A stretch of 64,000 nucleotides of DNA from an uncultured Colwellia sp. GTDB lineage: Bacteria > Pseudomonadota > Gammaproteobacteria > Enterobacterales > Alteromonadaceae. The notes beneath the pieces were generated by a model that did no database searches, was not told the DNA's origin, and worked only from the letters and a program-made list of their open reading frames with translations. Made by a program: the position numbers and the translations under genes. Positions 34,635 to 44,258 of the stretch are shown piece after piece. The DNA lies in the NCBI GenBank assembly GCA_913062815.1, contig CAJXWZ010000001.1:124001-188000 (forward strand), in the 5' to 3' direction. Position 1 is the first letter of the stretch, and each line of letters begins with the position of its first letter.

Positions 34635-34804
34635 AACCGTTGAGAAGTGCACTAAATTTTCACTCAAATGCGCTTTAAAGCAACAAAGCGCAGAAAAAAA
34701 CGCCAAACAGAAATTTATTTAAAAAAAAGTGTTGACTGAAATACAGAAAAACAGTTTAATACGCCCCGTCTTAACGAGGCAGCGAAAACGCTTCGAAAAG
34801 TAAC

Positions 34805-34880
34805 GCCCCGATAGCTCAGTTGGTAGAGCAGAGGATTGAAAATCCTCGTGTCCCTGGTTCAATTCCGGGTCGGGGCACCA
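34805..34880 (+). tRNA. tRNA-Phe(GAA)
   Basis: Complete cloverleaf sequence, same mature sequence as 18953-19028. Confidence 0.97.
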
Positions 34881-34962
34881 TTTACAGAAATGGTGCTCAT
34901 AGCATTATTTCGGTGCCAAAGTATATTGGTTATTAATTGATATACTGCACACAACTTTGTGT

Positions 34963-35043
<81 letters not shown>

Positions 35044-35456
35044 TCAAGCCCTAACTTCGGTTAGGGCTTTTTTGTATCTATTGATTGGTCGAATTCTAAA
35101 GTATATTTCATTAGCACCAATAAACTCCCTTACCCCGCATATTCTGCACGCTATACGTGATTCAATCCTGTCATACCAATATGTTAATAGGTACGGAAAC
35201 CACACCTTTTTGAATTACCCTGACTAGGGCACTAATTTGAACTAGGGTAAGCATGCTTGGTTTGATTGATTTACCTATTGATATAACGTTTATTTGGTGA
35301 TTTTTGCGAGTAAAAAAGGATTTAATCCGTTGCTTAGGGTATTGGGGTAACTGTATAGCCCACTATAACTGCGGGTGAATTTTATTAGGGTAAATAGTTG
35401 ATGGTGTAAATATCCGAACTGGGTATTAGCACCAGTGATAGCCGTTGGTTTGTATA
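35044..35456. repeat. Element left-end noncoding repeat, copy A
   Basis: tcaagccctaacttcggttagggctttttt ... gatggtgtaaatatccgaactgggtattagcaccagtgatag; homologous to copies B and D. Confidence 0.85.
35049..35074. terminator. Terminator hairpin after tRNA-Thr
   Basis: gccctaacttcggttagggctttttt. Confidence 0.8.
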
Positions 35457-35640
35457 GGTAAAGTATTAATAATCAGATTTATATTTAACACAAATCAATT
35501 GATATCATTTCAACCTTATTTCCATAATGATTTCATAAACAAATCTAGATCCAGTTGCTATTTCTATTGATAACCAGCCTCTCAAAGAAATTTTTTTATT
35601 CAACAACATATACCTAAACACTATATTTACAGATTTATTT

Positions 35641-36489
35641 TTAAAGCTCAGGTTTTTCGGTTGAATAGATTGTTCTATTAAAGTTAGCTTTACTAATTGT
35701 TGTGCCTTTAAAGGCTGCATTTTTCAAGTTTGATCCTTCAAAATTCGCACCATCAAAATCTGAGAGAGTTAAATTCGTTGATTGAAGGTTAGCTCTTTCA
35801 AAATCAGCTTTATAAGCTTTAACGTTCATTAAATTCGCATTTTCCAAATTAGCTTTTCTTAAATCAGCCATTTCCAAATCACAATTATAAAGATCAACAC
35901 CAATTAACTGGGCATTAACTAAGTTAGCGCCATACATAATGGCACCATTAAGGTTAGTATAAGATAAGTTTAACCTACGTGGATTATGGTTACTCTTGGG
36001 GAGACAGCGCCCTATCACAGTAATTGCGGTTTGGATGTCTTCGCTGATCTTTACCCTGTTTTCATTATTAACAGGAGAGTTAAGCCTAATATAGGAACAT
36101 AAAATTTCCATTACTTGAGGATAGTAATCTGCATTATTGTTCGCTGTTTTTTCTAGTACAAAAATGGCTCCTATTCTCCTTTCAAGACTTGGAATACCTG
36201 AGTTATTTGCCCCTAATTGCTCAATACTTTTGTTGAACATCTCAGAAATATGGTTTGCTTGTCCAGTTTTTGCTGTAGCAGAAGCTATAATTGTTCGCCA
36301 AATAAGAAACGGAAAGCCTATGGATGCGATTGAAACCAATCCCAGATTCCGAATAAGCTCATGGTGCTCAATTAAAAGTTTAAATACTTCCTCCCAAGAA
36401 TTTATCGCCATATAATATATAAATTTCCAGTTTTCATAGGAATATAAATAACACTTTAGAGTTACAACATGTCGTACGGTAGAATACAA
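35641..36489 (-). CDS. Membrane-anchored pentapeptide-repeat protein
   Basis: A(N/D)LxN/F repeats (ADLRKANLENANLMNVKAYKADFERANLQSTNLTLSDFDGANFEGSNLKNAAF); start probably downstream at MAINSWEE. Confidence 0.82.
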   Translation of the reverse strand: MYSTVRHVVTLKCYLYSYENWKFIYYMAINSWEEVFKLLIEHHELIRNLGLVSIASIGFPFLIWRTIIASATAKTGQANHISEMFNKSIEQLGANNSGIPSLERRIGAIFVLEKTANNNADYYPQVMEILCSYIRLNSPVNNENRVKISEDIQTAITVIGRCLPKSNHNPRRLNLSYTNLNGAIMYGANLVNAQLIGVDLYNCDLEMADLRKANLENANLMNVKAYKADFERANLQSTNLTLSDFDGANFEGSNLKNAAFKGTTISKANFNRTIYSTEKPEL

Positions 36490-36640
36490 ATACGATTTAC
36501 TACAATGAATTTACCTGAATATACTTTAATAACAAGTTTAAAAGGTATTATTAACATTGACAAAGATTTATAGTATCTATTAGGTTAACGTTTGTCATTC
36601 TTAAACTGGAAATCAAAACTTTGAAAACAAATACTAATCA

Positions 36641-37681
36641 ATGAATACTTTTTTTATAATTATTTCGACGTTAATATCGTCATTCTTTTTTATTAAATTC
36701 TTTTTTCCTATTTCTATTAATATAGGGTTAACAGATAGACCTACTACTCGGAAAACTCACTCTGGTCAGATTCCATTAATTGGCGGGATAGTAGTTTTTT
36801 TGACCTCAGCAATAAATTCAATTTTATTCCTCCCTATAACTCAACAACTAAACTTATTTTTCATAGCCTCAGCTATGGCAGTGTTTTTCGGTGCTTTGGA
36901 TGACAAATATGACGTTACTATACGCATAAAAGCCATCACTATATTTATAATTTCTAGCATTATGATTTACGGTTCGAATATTTACATTTCAAATTTTGGA
37001 AATTTACTAAGTTTCGGAGAAATTAGAATTGGCTTTTTTGGTGTTTTCGCTACTTTTTTAATTTTTTCATTCGTTATTCATTCATATACTTCAATAGATG
37101 GAATCGATGGACAATTAGCATCGTTAAGTATTGTTTCTCATTTTTCACTTGCAGTTTTATTCCAACTATATGGAAATGAAGGTTATCATATTTATTTGTA
37201 TGTAATTGTATCAGCGTTAATTCCGCCTTTATATTTTAACATTACAAATCTTACTAAAGCTCAGAATAAAATTTTTATGGGCGAAGCTGGTGGGTGGTTT
37301 TTAGGGCTATCATTTGTGTTTTTTGCAACATTAGGAAGTCAAGGAGAGTCCGCAATATTTAAACCTATTACCGCTATCTGGCTAACAATAGTCCCTATTA
37401 TGGATAATATTTACATTATATTCCGTAGAATATCTAAAGGTCAAAGTCCATTTAAGCCAGGAAGAGATCATATACACCATACCCTACAGAGATATGGTTT
37501 CTCGTCCACTCAAGTGTTATTAATAGTGTCTGTTCTATCAATTTTTTCTTGTTTAATAGGTATATTAGGAGAAATTCTAGCTATCCCTGAGTATTTAATG
37601 TTTTCATTCCTAATTGCCTATTTCATTTTGTATTTTACGATTCAGAATTATTTTATAAACAGTAATCAATCAATTAATTAA
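36641..37681 (+). CDS. WecA/MraY-family UDP-sugar:undecaprenyl-phosphate sugar-1-phosphate transferase
   Basis: LTDRPTTRKTHSGQIPLIGGIVVFL; FGALDDKYDV; IDGIDGQLASLS; MGEAGGWFLG; GRDHIHHTLQRYG. Confidence 0.9.
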   Translation: MNTFFIIISTLISSFFFIKFFFPISINIGLTDRPTTRKTHSGQIPLIGGIVVFLTSAINSILFLPITQQLNLFFIASAMAVFFGALDDKYDVTIRIKAITIFIISSIMIYGSNIYISNFGNLLSFGEIRIGFFGVFATFLIFSFVIHSYTSIDGIDGQLASLSIVSHFSLAVLFQLYGNEGYHIYLYVIVSALIPPLYFNITNLTKAQNKIFMGEAGGWFLGLSFVFFATLGSQGESAIFKPITAIWLTIVPIMDNIYIIFRRISKGQSPFKPGRDHIHHTLQRYGFSSTQVLLIVSVLSIFSCLIGILGEILAIPEYLMFSFLIAYFILYFTIQNYFINSNQSIN

Positions 37682-37721
37682 TTCACTGAATTTTTAACTA
37701 TTTCTAAATTGAAAATAAATA

Positions 37722-38834
37722 TTAATCATTAAACCTATCAATCACTGCTTTCATTTTCTCAGCCACCTGATTCTTCTCTAAATGAGCATAACGCATGGTA
37801 GTTGCAATATTTGAATGCCCTAGAATATGTGCAGTTTCTTGAACTGTCATACCATTTTGCACAAGTCTTGAAGCACACGTATGACGAAAATCATGAACAC
37901 GAAAATCTTCTATACCAGCATTTTGAATTGCTCGACGAATAGCGATAGTAGAATGTTTACGTGGGTTATTACCGCTTTTATCCGTGAAAATCCATTTGTG
38001 ATGTACCTTCTTATCATTTCTAGATTTCAACACCTGATACACGCGATTTGACATGTACAACACCGCTTCATTATTTGTCTTAGAACGTTTCAATAAAATA
38101 GTTTTTCCTTTTAAATCAACTTGCTGCCATGTTAATTCTGCAATTTCACTATATCTAGCGCCTATATCTAATAATAAAATGACTAAATCCCAGTTATCTT
38201 GACGTTGTTTCATCAATTCGGGTTTGTCGGTGAATGGTGTTAGCTTCTTATAATACTTGGTGTTATCTGGAACTAACTCCGCTAATAAACGGATTTCTTC
38301 ATCACGACTTAATGAACGTATACGCTGGTTCTGTACCTTAATTTTCGGAAACTTAATTATTGGTACTTGGTAATCCAATCGATTCATATACTCAACACAA
38401 CCACGTAATTGAATAATGCCATGCTCAATTGTTTGTGCTGCTCTACCTTCTTGTTTACGTGTTAATACGTAATGTTCAAGATCAGCTGTAGTTAACTCAT
38501 TTACTGGTTTGTCATCAAAATACAGCTTTACACCACGTACTTTATTAGCAATATCATCATAACTTTTTAGGTCTATTTTCGATGTTAAGAACAAATCTAA
38601 CGCGTCATACAGGTTAATTGAATCCTTAACGCCTAATAGTTTTTTATCTAGTATTTCTTGGCGATATTGGCGCTCTATTTGTAGAGCTTTTGATTTATTT
38701 TTAGATTGTGAAGATTTCTGAAACGTTTTACCGTCAACCATGAAGCGTATTTGAAAAATACCTGAATTTTTTTGCTTAATTAATGTCATTATTTTATTCC
38801 TAATGTTATCCGTTGATATGACATTACTATCCAT
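37722..38834 (-). CDS. Tyrosine recombinase/integrase
   Basis: Catalytic set: GARYSEIAELTW (R), FRVHDFRHTCASRL (HxxR), LGHSNIATTMRYAH (H..Y); start probably at MTLIKQKNSG. Confidence 0.93.
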   Translation of the reverse strand: MDSNVISTDNIRNKIMTLIKQKNSGIFQIRFMVDGKTFQKSSQSKNKSKALQIERQYRQEILDKKLLGVKDSINLYDALDLFLTSKIDLKSYDDIANKVRGVKLYFDDKPVNELTTADLEHYVLTRKQEGRAAQTIEHGIIQLRGCVEYMNRLDYQVPIIKFPKIKVQNQRIRSLSRDEEIRLLAELVPDNTKYYKKLTPFTDKPELMKQRQDNWDLVILLLDIGARYSEIAELTWQQVDLKGKTILLKRSKTNNEAVLYMSNRVYQVLKSRNDKKVHHKWIFTDKSGNNPRKHSTIAIRRAIQNAGIEDFRVHDFRHTCASRLVQNGMTVQETAHILGHSNIATTMRYAHLEKNQVAEKMKAVIDRFND

Positions 38835-38961
38835 CCGTTACTCGCCTACTGACAACAGCTAGCACAGGTAATTACTCACCCAGTTTTAGTGAATATTCGT
38901 TGTCTAAACAAACAATTAGTTTGATGGTTCCCCTAGTTAAAACAAACAACACAGGTAACTT

Positions 38962-39153
38962 ATGAATCCAACAATATTAAGAAACTCTGATGCATCTATA
39001 CGTGGTTTTATTCATTTCTTAGGAGAACATAGAACAGAGATTAGAAATGCTAACGGTCAAACACTTGGGTGGTATAACCCAACGAGCAATATTACGTATT
39101 ACATTAACGGTACCATGGTTGGTTTTGGTAATTTACTGTCTAGTTTAATATAA
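38962..39153 (+). CDS. Small hypothetical protein, possibly beta-flower-like
   Basis: 63 aa; IRNANGQTLGWYNPTSNITYYINGTMVGF short beta repeats. Confidence 0.45.
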   Translation: MNPTILRNSDASIRGFIHFLGEHRTEIRNANGQTLGWYNPTSNITYYINGTMVGFGNLLSSLI

Positions 39154-39160
39154 CAATGAA

Positions 39161-39255
39161 TACTGCCTGATATGTTAACTCTTACGAGTTAACAGGGCTG
39201 TGGGCGACTTCCATCACCCACCCCCTGCTGTTACTTCCATTCAGTTCGGGCAGTC
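39161..39255. other. Predicted structured element (three-way-junction fold)
   Basis: P1 ACTGCCTGA(39162-39170)/TCGGGCAGT(39246-39254); P2 GTTAACTC/GAGTTAAC (39174-39193); P3 AGGGctGTGGG/CCCACcCCCT (39194-39226). Confidence 0.5.
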
Positions 39256-39418
39256 AGATTACAATAATGACGATTTTCATTTACTCACCTCTACTTTGTC
39301 ACTTGTTAAATTTATTAATTACTAAAATCTACAAACAACAATCCTTTACTAAGTAACGTCACAGCTGGTGTGGGCTGTACTCGGATTGCGTTATAATCCG
39401 AATACAATCACTTCAATC

Positions 39419-41875
39419 CTAAAACTCAGCAAGCTCTGGCTCACGCTCTAAAATCACCGAGCGATTATTATCGTCTTTACCAATATACTGATAATCTTCG
39501 TATTTTAAGGATTTTGGCTCAACCCCCTGAGCTAACCATCCCGTTCGACTTGTAACCTTGATCGCAAGCTTGACCTTAATTTGACTATACTTAAGCGTTG
39601 GGTGACTTACCGCCAGCTTATCTTTTAAGAAAGTAATAAGCTGGTTACGATTAAACGACACTCTATTACCATCTTGCTCACACCTTAGTCTATATAGCTC
39701 AAAGCAATCATCGCCACTGATAAACTTAAACTGTTCATCATCAAATACCTGCTCAATCAACCAATCTTCTGGCCCTGCTTGTGCTTTAAGTAACTCTTGA
39801 TAATCCTGACCATGTAAAGCCGTTGGACGCATAGGTAAATCGTTAACGGTATCAAGAATATGGTTGAGCCATTTTGCCACCTCTTCTTTATCACCAAGTA
39901 AGTGTTCATGCTGATGCCACCAGATTTCAGCATCTTTATGGCTGATATTACGGTGTAACATAGTATGCTCAATAATAGAGCGACTCGACTTTAAAATGGA
40001 AAACCTACGGTCTGACTTACTTCTACACAGCTTAATTGGCCCTGACGAATTGTTACCAGCAATAAAGTATAGCGCGGTGTTATAAACCACCTTCTCTTTA
40101 CCAAACTTAGGATTTACATTTAAACTTGCTTTATCAAGCACAGCTTTAAGCTTTTCCATATCAATGTCATCAAAATTTGACTCATCTCGCAGCACAACCA
40201 TTTTACCTTCATACAAGCCGTTAAAATCTTTGCCACTGTCTTCTTTCTCAGAGTGTACTTGATGCTGACCAAATATAGTGGCAAGTAAAATATCAATGAA
40301 TAGCGTTTTTCCTGTTCCACCACCACCAAAATTGGCAATAGCTGGTAATCGATAATCATCAGGAAATAAGTATTTCCACGCGATAACTTGCTTTAAGTGC
40401 AATATATTTTCTTCTTTTAAGTCACCTAGCGAATTAAGCAAAATATCAAAGACTTCATGATATTCGCCAGTTAGTGGCTGTAGCCAGTGCTCTTTACGAA
40501 ACTGGTTTAAGGTATAGCTAGGTAATGCGAGCGGTGAAAATGACGTATTTTCTAAGTTGCGACCTGTGTGTTCGAGAATTTCATAAAGTCGCTTTGTAGC
40601 ACCTTTACCTTGTAAAAATGGTTCACGTTTAGGTAGTGAGCTGGTTTTATGCCGTAGCCACTCCCCCGTATTAAGTTTGTACTCATAGATTAAGTCTTCA
40701 TCTTGCACATAATACAAATCACGACGGTTAAGTAAATCCAGAATAAACGCTTCAACCTTAGCTTCTGCATCATCTTTAACTTCATTAAGCGCTTTTACCT
40801 TATCGGCTTTATACTGCTCTTTTTCTTTAATCAGTGCTGACTTTTCATTATCAGGTAATGAATCCTGTTGCTGGATAAACGAAACGCTTTGTTCAATCGA
40901 CGCTATTTCTTGTTCGATTAATTTAATTTTCGATGAACTTAAATTACTAGCACCAGCGATATCGATGCTTTTACCGTGGTTACGCAACAGCTTTGCAAGA
41001 AAGTGTGGTGAAACATCGGTAAGCGATTGTGCATATTGCCACTGCTTTCTCGCTTCTATGGGTGACTTACTCGCCTTAACAGCCTTTGACACATCAAGCC
41101 AATCTGTTAATGAAAAACCAGCGTTTATCATGGCAGCACACAACCTAAAATATTCGCCATATTTAAGTGACTTACCTAAAGACATAAAGTGATACTTAAT
41201 CAAGTGACGTAAATATGCTGGTAATGGCTTATGAACGACTTCATTAGCTATTATCTGCCGCTCTTTAACCGTTTCCACAACTGCTATTGACTCATAATCA
41301 TCTAAATCTAAGTAATCACCATCATGATACTCGCTATATGCATATTGCTCTCTATCAGGATGACAAGCATATAAGTAAAATGGTCTAGCAATATCAAAAG
41401 AACTTTTATCTAGCCCCTTAAAGTTCTCACGCAATGCTTGTGACTTAGCTCTAACAACGTCAGGATTAACAGGCTCTTTAAGCGGCACAATAACCCGATA
41501 GCGCTCTTCCATACTCTGTTCTTTGTCATTACTATTAGCAATAGCTTTACCGTGACTAAACGTTGTGTGGCGAATACAAGCATATGATGCAAACATTTCA
41601 TCAATTTGTGCTTTATTAGCACCACCATCAAAATCAAAGCAAAGCGCTGAAACCGATAGTAAGTTAGCCCCTTGGCGAGAGGCTCTTCTCTCGCCATCGG
41701 CTTCGCTGTAAGCGAATTCAGCCATACAAATAGCAGCACCTTCTTTTTTATTACGGACATAAGGTTGCTTGAAATGTTGTTCATATAACTCTGGTAGTGT
41801 TAATTCTATTTGACTAGTTTTTTTTGCCTTGTCAAAAACGTTATCAAACAATGTTGCTACTAGTGTTTTGTTCAT
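39419..41875 (-). CDS. Primase with SF3/D5-type helicase domain (phage/plasmid replication protein)
   Basis: 818 aa; Walker A FGGGGTGKTLFIDILLA; FNGLYEGKMVVLRDESNFDD; FIAGNNSSGPIKL...SDRRFSI. Confidence 0.88.
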   Translation of the reverse strand: MNKTLVATLFDNVFDKAKKTSQIELTLPELYEQHFKQPYVRNKKEGAAICMAEFAYSEADGERRASRQGANLLSVSALCFDFDGGANKAQIDEMFASYACIRHTTFSHGKAIANSNDKEQSMEERYRVIVPLKEPVNPDVVRAKSQALRENFKGLDKSSFDIARPFYLYACHPDREQYAYSEYHDGDYLDLDDYESIAVVETVKERQIIANEVVHKPLPAYLRHLIKYHFMSLGKSLKYGEYFRLCAAMINAGFSLTDWLDVSKAVKASKSPIEARKQWQYAQSLTDVSPHFLAKLLRNHGKSIDIAGASNLSSSKIKLIEQEIASIEQSVSFIQQQDSLPDNEKSALIKEKEQYKADKVKALNEVKDDAEAKVEAFILDLLNRRDLYYVQDEDLIYEYKLNTGEWLRHKTSSLPKREPFLQGKGATKRLYEILEHTGRNLENTSFSPLALPSYTLNQFRKEHWLQPLTGEYHEVFDILLNSLGDLKEENILHLKQVIAWKYLFPDDYRLPAIANFGGGGTGKTLFIDILLATIFGQHQVHSEKEDSGKDFNGLYEGKMVVLRDESNFDDIDMEKLKAVLDKASLNVNPKFGKEKVVYNTALYFIAGNNSSGPIKLCRSKSDRRFSILKSSRSIIEHTMLHRNISHKDAEIWWHQHEHLLGDKEEVAKWLNHILDTVNDLPMRPTALHGQDYQELLKAQAGPEDWLIEQVFDDEQFKFISGDDCFELYRLRCEQDGNRVSFNRNQLITFLKDKLAVSHPTLKYSQIKVKLAIKVTSRTGWLAQGVEPKSLKYEDYQYIGKDDNNRSVILEREPELAEF

Positions 41876-41886
41876 GACCCTTCTCC

Positions 41887-42249
41887 TTATTTTCTGCGGA
41901 TATAGCCGCGACTCGTAATGCGGTGGTTAATTTCTTCAGTTTGGTACCCTGCGCCTTTAAGCTCTCTAGGCGTCGGTAAATACAAGGGTTGATTGAGGCG
42001 TAACCTTCCTATGTGACGAATACGTACTAGCTCATTATTAAGACCTTTAGTATTGGCCGTAAGTAATAGTGATAGCCGGTATAAAATTGAGTGAAACGCT
42101 TCAGTTAAATCAGGTGACTTGAGTGCAGTTTTAACTAACTTTTCTAAATTAATATGGCTCAGGTTTTCAACTCTTAGGTAATGTTGTATCGCATACAAAC
42201 CAGAGCGAATTTTTTGTTCTGAATATCGGTGTGGCATAATAAAATCCAA
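41887..42249 (-). CDS. Hypothetical protein of the element replication operon
   Basis: 120 aa basic protein immediately upstream of primase, same strand. Confidence 0.6.
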   Translation of the reverse strand: MDFIMPHRYSEQKIRSGLYAIQHYLRVENLSHINLEKLVKTALKSPDLTEAFHSILYRLSLLLTANTKGLNNELVRIRHIGRLRLNQPLYLPTPRELKGAGYQTEEINHRITSRGYIRRK

Positions 42250-42311
42250 ATTTTGGACGCAAAAATCCCCTACGGTTTTTTCACGTATTAAAAATTAATG
42301 TTTAGGAAAAT

Positions 42312-42330
42312 GCGTGGGTGAGCCCCACGC
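42312..42330. terminator. Hairpin, possible terminator
   Basis: GCGTGGG tgagc CCCACGC between 42249 and 42347 ORFs. Confidence 0.45.
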
Positions 42331-42346
42331 TAATAAAAGAGTTAAA

Positions 42347-42892
42347 CTAAGCTTTAACTTCTACAGCTATGCCAAAATCAGACACTTGATGCTGCTTAAT
42401 GAGCTTAAGTAGTACTTGGCTATTAAGCTCCCAGAAGTTTGGAAATGGCAACTCATCGCACTCTAAAGCTTGATTAGTAAAATAGATCAGTATCTCTTTG
42501 AGCTTCTGTTTTATTAAACTTGAAGACAAACACAGGTTAACCAGACCTAAGAAGTAAATTTTTACTTCAGTTTTAAATAGGTCATCAACTACTTCTTCAA
42601 CATTTGAAATAGTTACAACACTTGTCACTTTATACCCATCTTGCTCATTACTAGCCCACATTAATTTAGGAGCTTGATGATCCGATACAACCATATGGTA
42701 ATTAGTATCTCCTTCCTGAAATGCATAACCATATACAAGTTGATTAGAAATTGATTTAAGCTCAGGAATTAATTCATCTATCGATTTAACGAATGTTGTC
42801 CCTGCTCCCTGAGAAAGCAATGAACCGCTATTTTTTGGAAGTGTTTCATAGCTATAGTATGAAACTACATCATCAAGAGTCATGCTTAACAT
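42347..42892 (-). CDS. Hypothetical protein
   Basis: 181 aa; first of three overlapping co-directional ORFs. Confidence 0.65.
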   Translation of the reverse strand: MLSMTLDDVVSYYSYETLPKNSGSLLSQGAGTTFVKSIDELIPELKSISNQLVYGYAFQEGDTNYHMVVSDHQAPKLMWASNEQDGYKVTSVVTISNVEEVVDDLFKTEVKIYFLGLVNLCLSSSLIKQKLKEILIYFTNQALECDELPFPNFWELNSQVLLKLIKQHQVSDFGIAVEVKA

Positions 42893-43575
42893 GCTAATTC
42901 TCCTTCAGCTTTGAAGTTAGTAGACACCAATAGAGGTAAAAATGTAATCTCTGTAGACCAGTCGAAGTCATTAACTGAGTGCGTTGATAAAATATTCATC
43001 AAAATGCCATAGTTCCTAAGTGACCAACTGTGTTGTTCTTCAATTTCTGGCGGGGTTAATGCTCGATTACAGTTTCTAACAAAAGCTGCTTTCATATTAT
43101 CATCAACAATTTTTGACATTAAAATCAGGTTTAGCAGCCCACCTATAAGCTTGTCAGTTTCGCTGGGTTCAACATCAAAACTTACATTTTCCATAATACA
43201 AGAAACTTCCATCTCATCTATCGTAAAGCCACTAGAGTTATTGGCGCTCGTTTCTATGATCAACGGGGAGCATTTCTCTCTTGGTATCAAATAGAAAGGT
43301 CCATTGCTGTATAGACTATTAATAGTTAAATAATTAACCATTGGGCTTTCAGTCGATGGCACACCTTTTACAATAGATGAAAGTGGCTTTATCCCCTTTT
43401 CCCACTTACCTTCAATAAATGCTATAGGCTCAATTGACGACACCAAAGGTTTATAAGCTCCACTTTGCAACTGCATTAATACGTCAAACAAGTCATTGCT
43501 AGCATCACCTTTTACAATTTTATAACCGTTCATTTTACTGCCCTCTACTAATAGAAATTTGCTTAACTTGAGCAA
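42886..43575 (-). CDS. Hypothetical protein
   Basis: 229 aa; overlaps neighbours on both sides; start may be at MNGYKIVKG. Confidence 0.65.
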   Translation of the reverse strand: MLKLSKFLLVEGSKMNGYKIVKGDASNDLFDVLMQLQSGAYKPLVSSIEPIAFIEGKWEKGIKPLSSIVKGVPSTESPMVNYLTINSLYSNGPFYLIPREKCSPLIIETSANNSSGFTIDEMEVSCIMENVSFDVEPSETDKLIGGLLNLILMSKIVDDNMKAAFVRNCNRALTPPEIEEQHSWSLRNYGILMNILSTHSVNDFDWSTEITFLPLLVSTNFKAEGELAC

Positions 43576-44167
43576 TTAAACGACTAGAGCGCTTAAACTC
43601 ATATGCAATGACTTTCCAATAATTACGAACTTCATCAATAAGTAACTCAGTGATTTGTTCAATTTCAGGATTTATATCTGCGTTATCAGTGCAGTGTAAG
43701 TTAATTGCTTCTTTCACCAATTGATTGATAGGCTGTCTAAAATTCTTAAACGCATTAATAAAGAAAAACATGCTATTGCTATTACAACGTGAGTTTATAA
43801 GCTCTAGCAATAACTCAATAGCATCTAATGTACGAAGAGCATTAGCTAGCGTTTGCTCAAGAAACATATGCGACTCAGATAGGTCGTAAATATCAGTCAT
43901 ATACCCATCTGAAAAATCTTTTAGCGATGATGACATTATTTGTGACTTACCATCGTCAGATAAAACTACTGATAATGTACCTCCTTCAACTAGCGCATCA
44001 GGAGCTTCTATGACTAAAAGCTTTTCATGGTCTAATAAATTAAACGGTGAGATTGATAATAAGGATGATGTTTCGTCGTTTACGACGTTCCAACCTTCGT
44101 AAGCAACTTGCTCGATACCTGTGATGTGGGTTAAAAATTCGGATGATTGATTTATTGATGTTGTCAT
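43535..44167 (-). CDS. Hypothetical protein
   Basis: 210 aa; overlaps downstream ORF. Confidence 0.65.
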   Translation of the reverse strand: MTTSINQSSEFLTHITGIEQVAYEGWNVVNDETSSLLSISPFNLLDHEKLLVIEAPDALVEGGTLSVVLSDDGKSQIMSSSLKDFSDGYMTDIYDLSESHMFLEQTLANALRTLDAIELLLELINSRCNSNSMFFFINAFKNFRQPINQLVKEAINLHCTDNADINPEIEQITELLIDEVRNYWKVIAYEFKRSSRLIAQVKQISISRGQ

Positions 44168-44258
44168 AATGACCCCTTATTAAGTTAATGTTTATCAATG
44201 TGATACATCTTAATATGAGATCAGGGTAAGACTGGCTTACCCTAGTAGTTGGCGTGAT

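Noticed and set aside
39757-41784. Minus-strand ORFs 39757-39972, 40120-40359, 41410-41784
   Set aside because: Alternate frames inside the primase-helicase gene.
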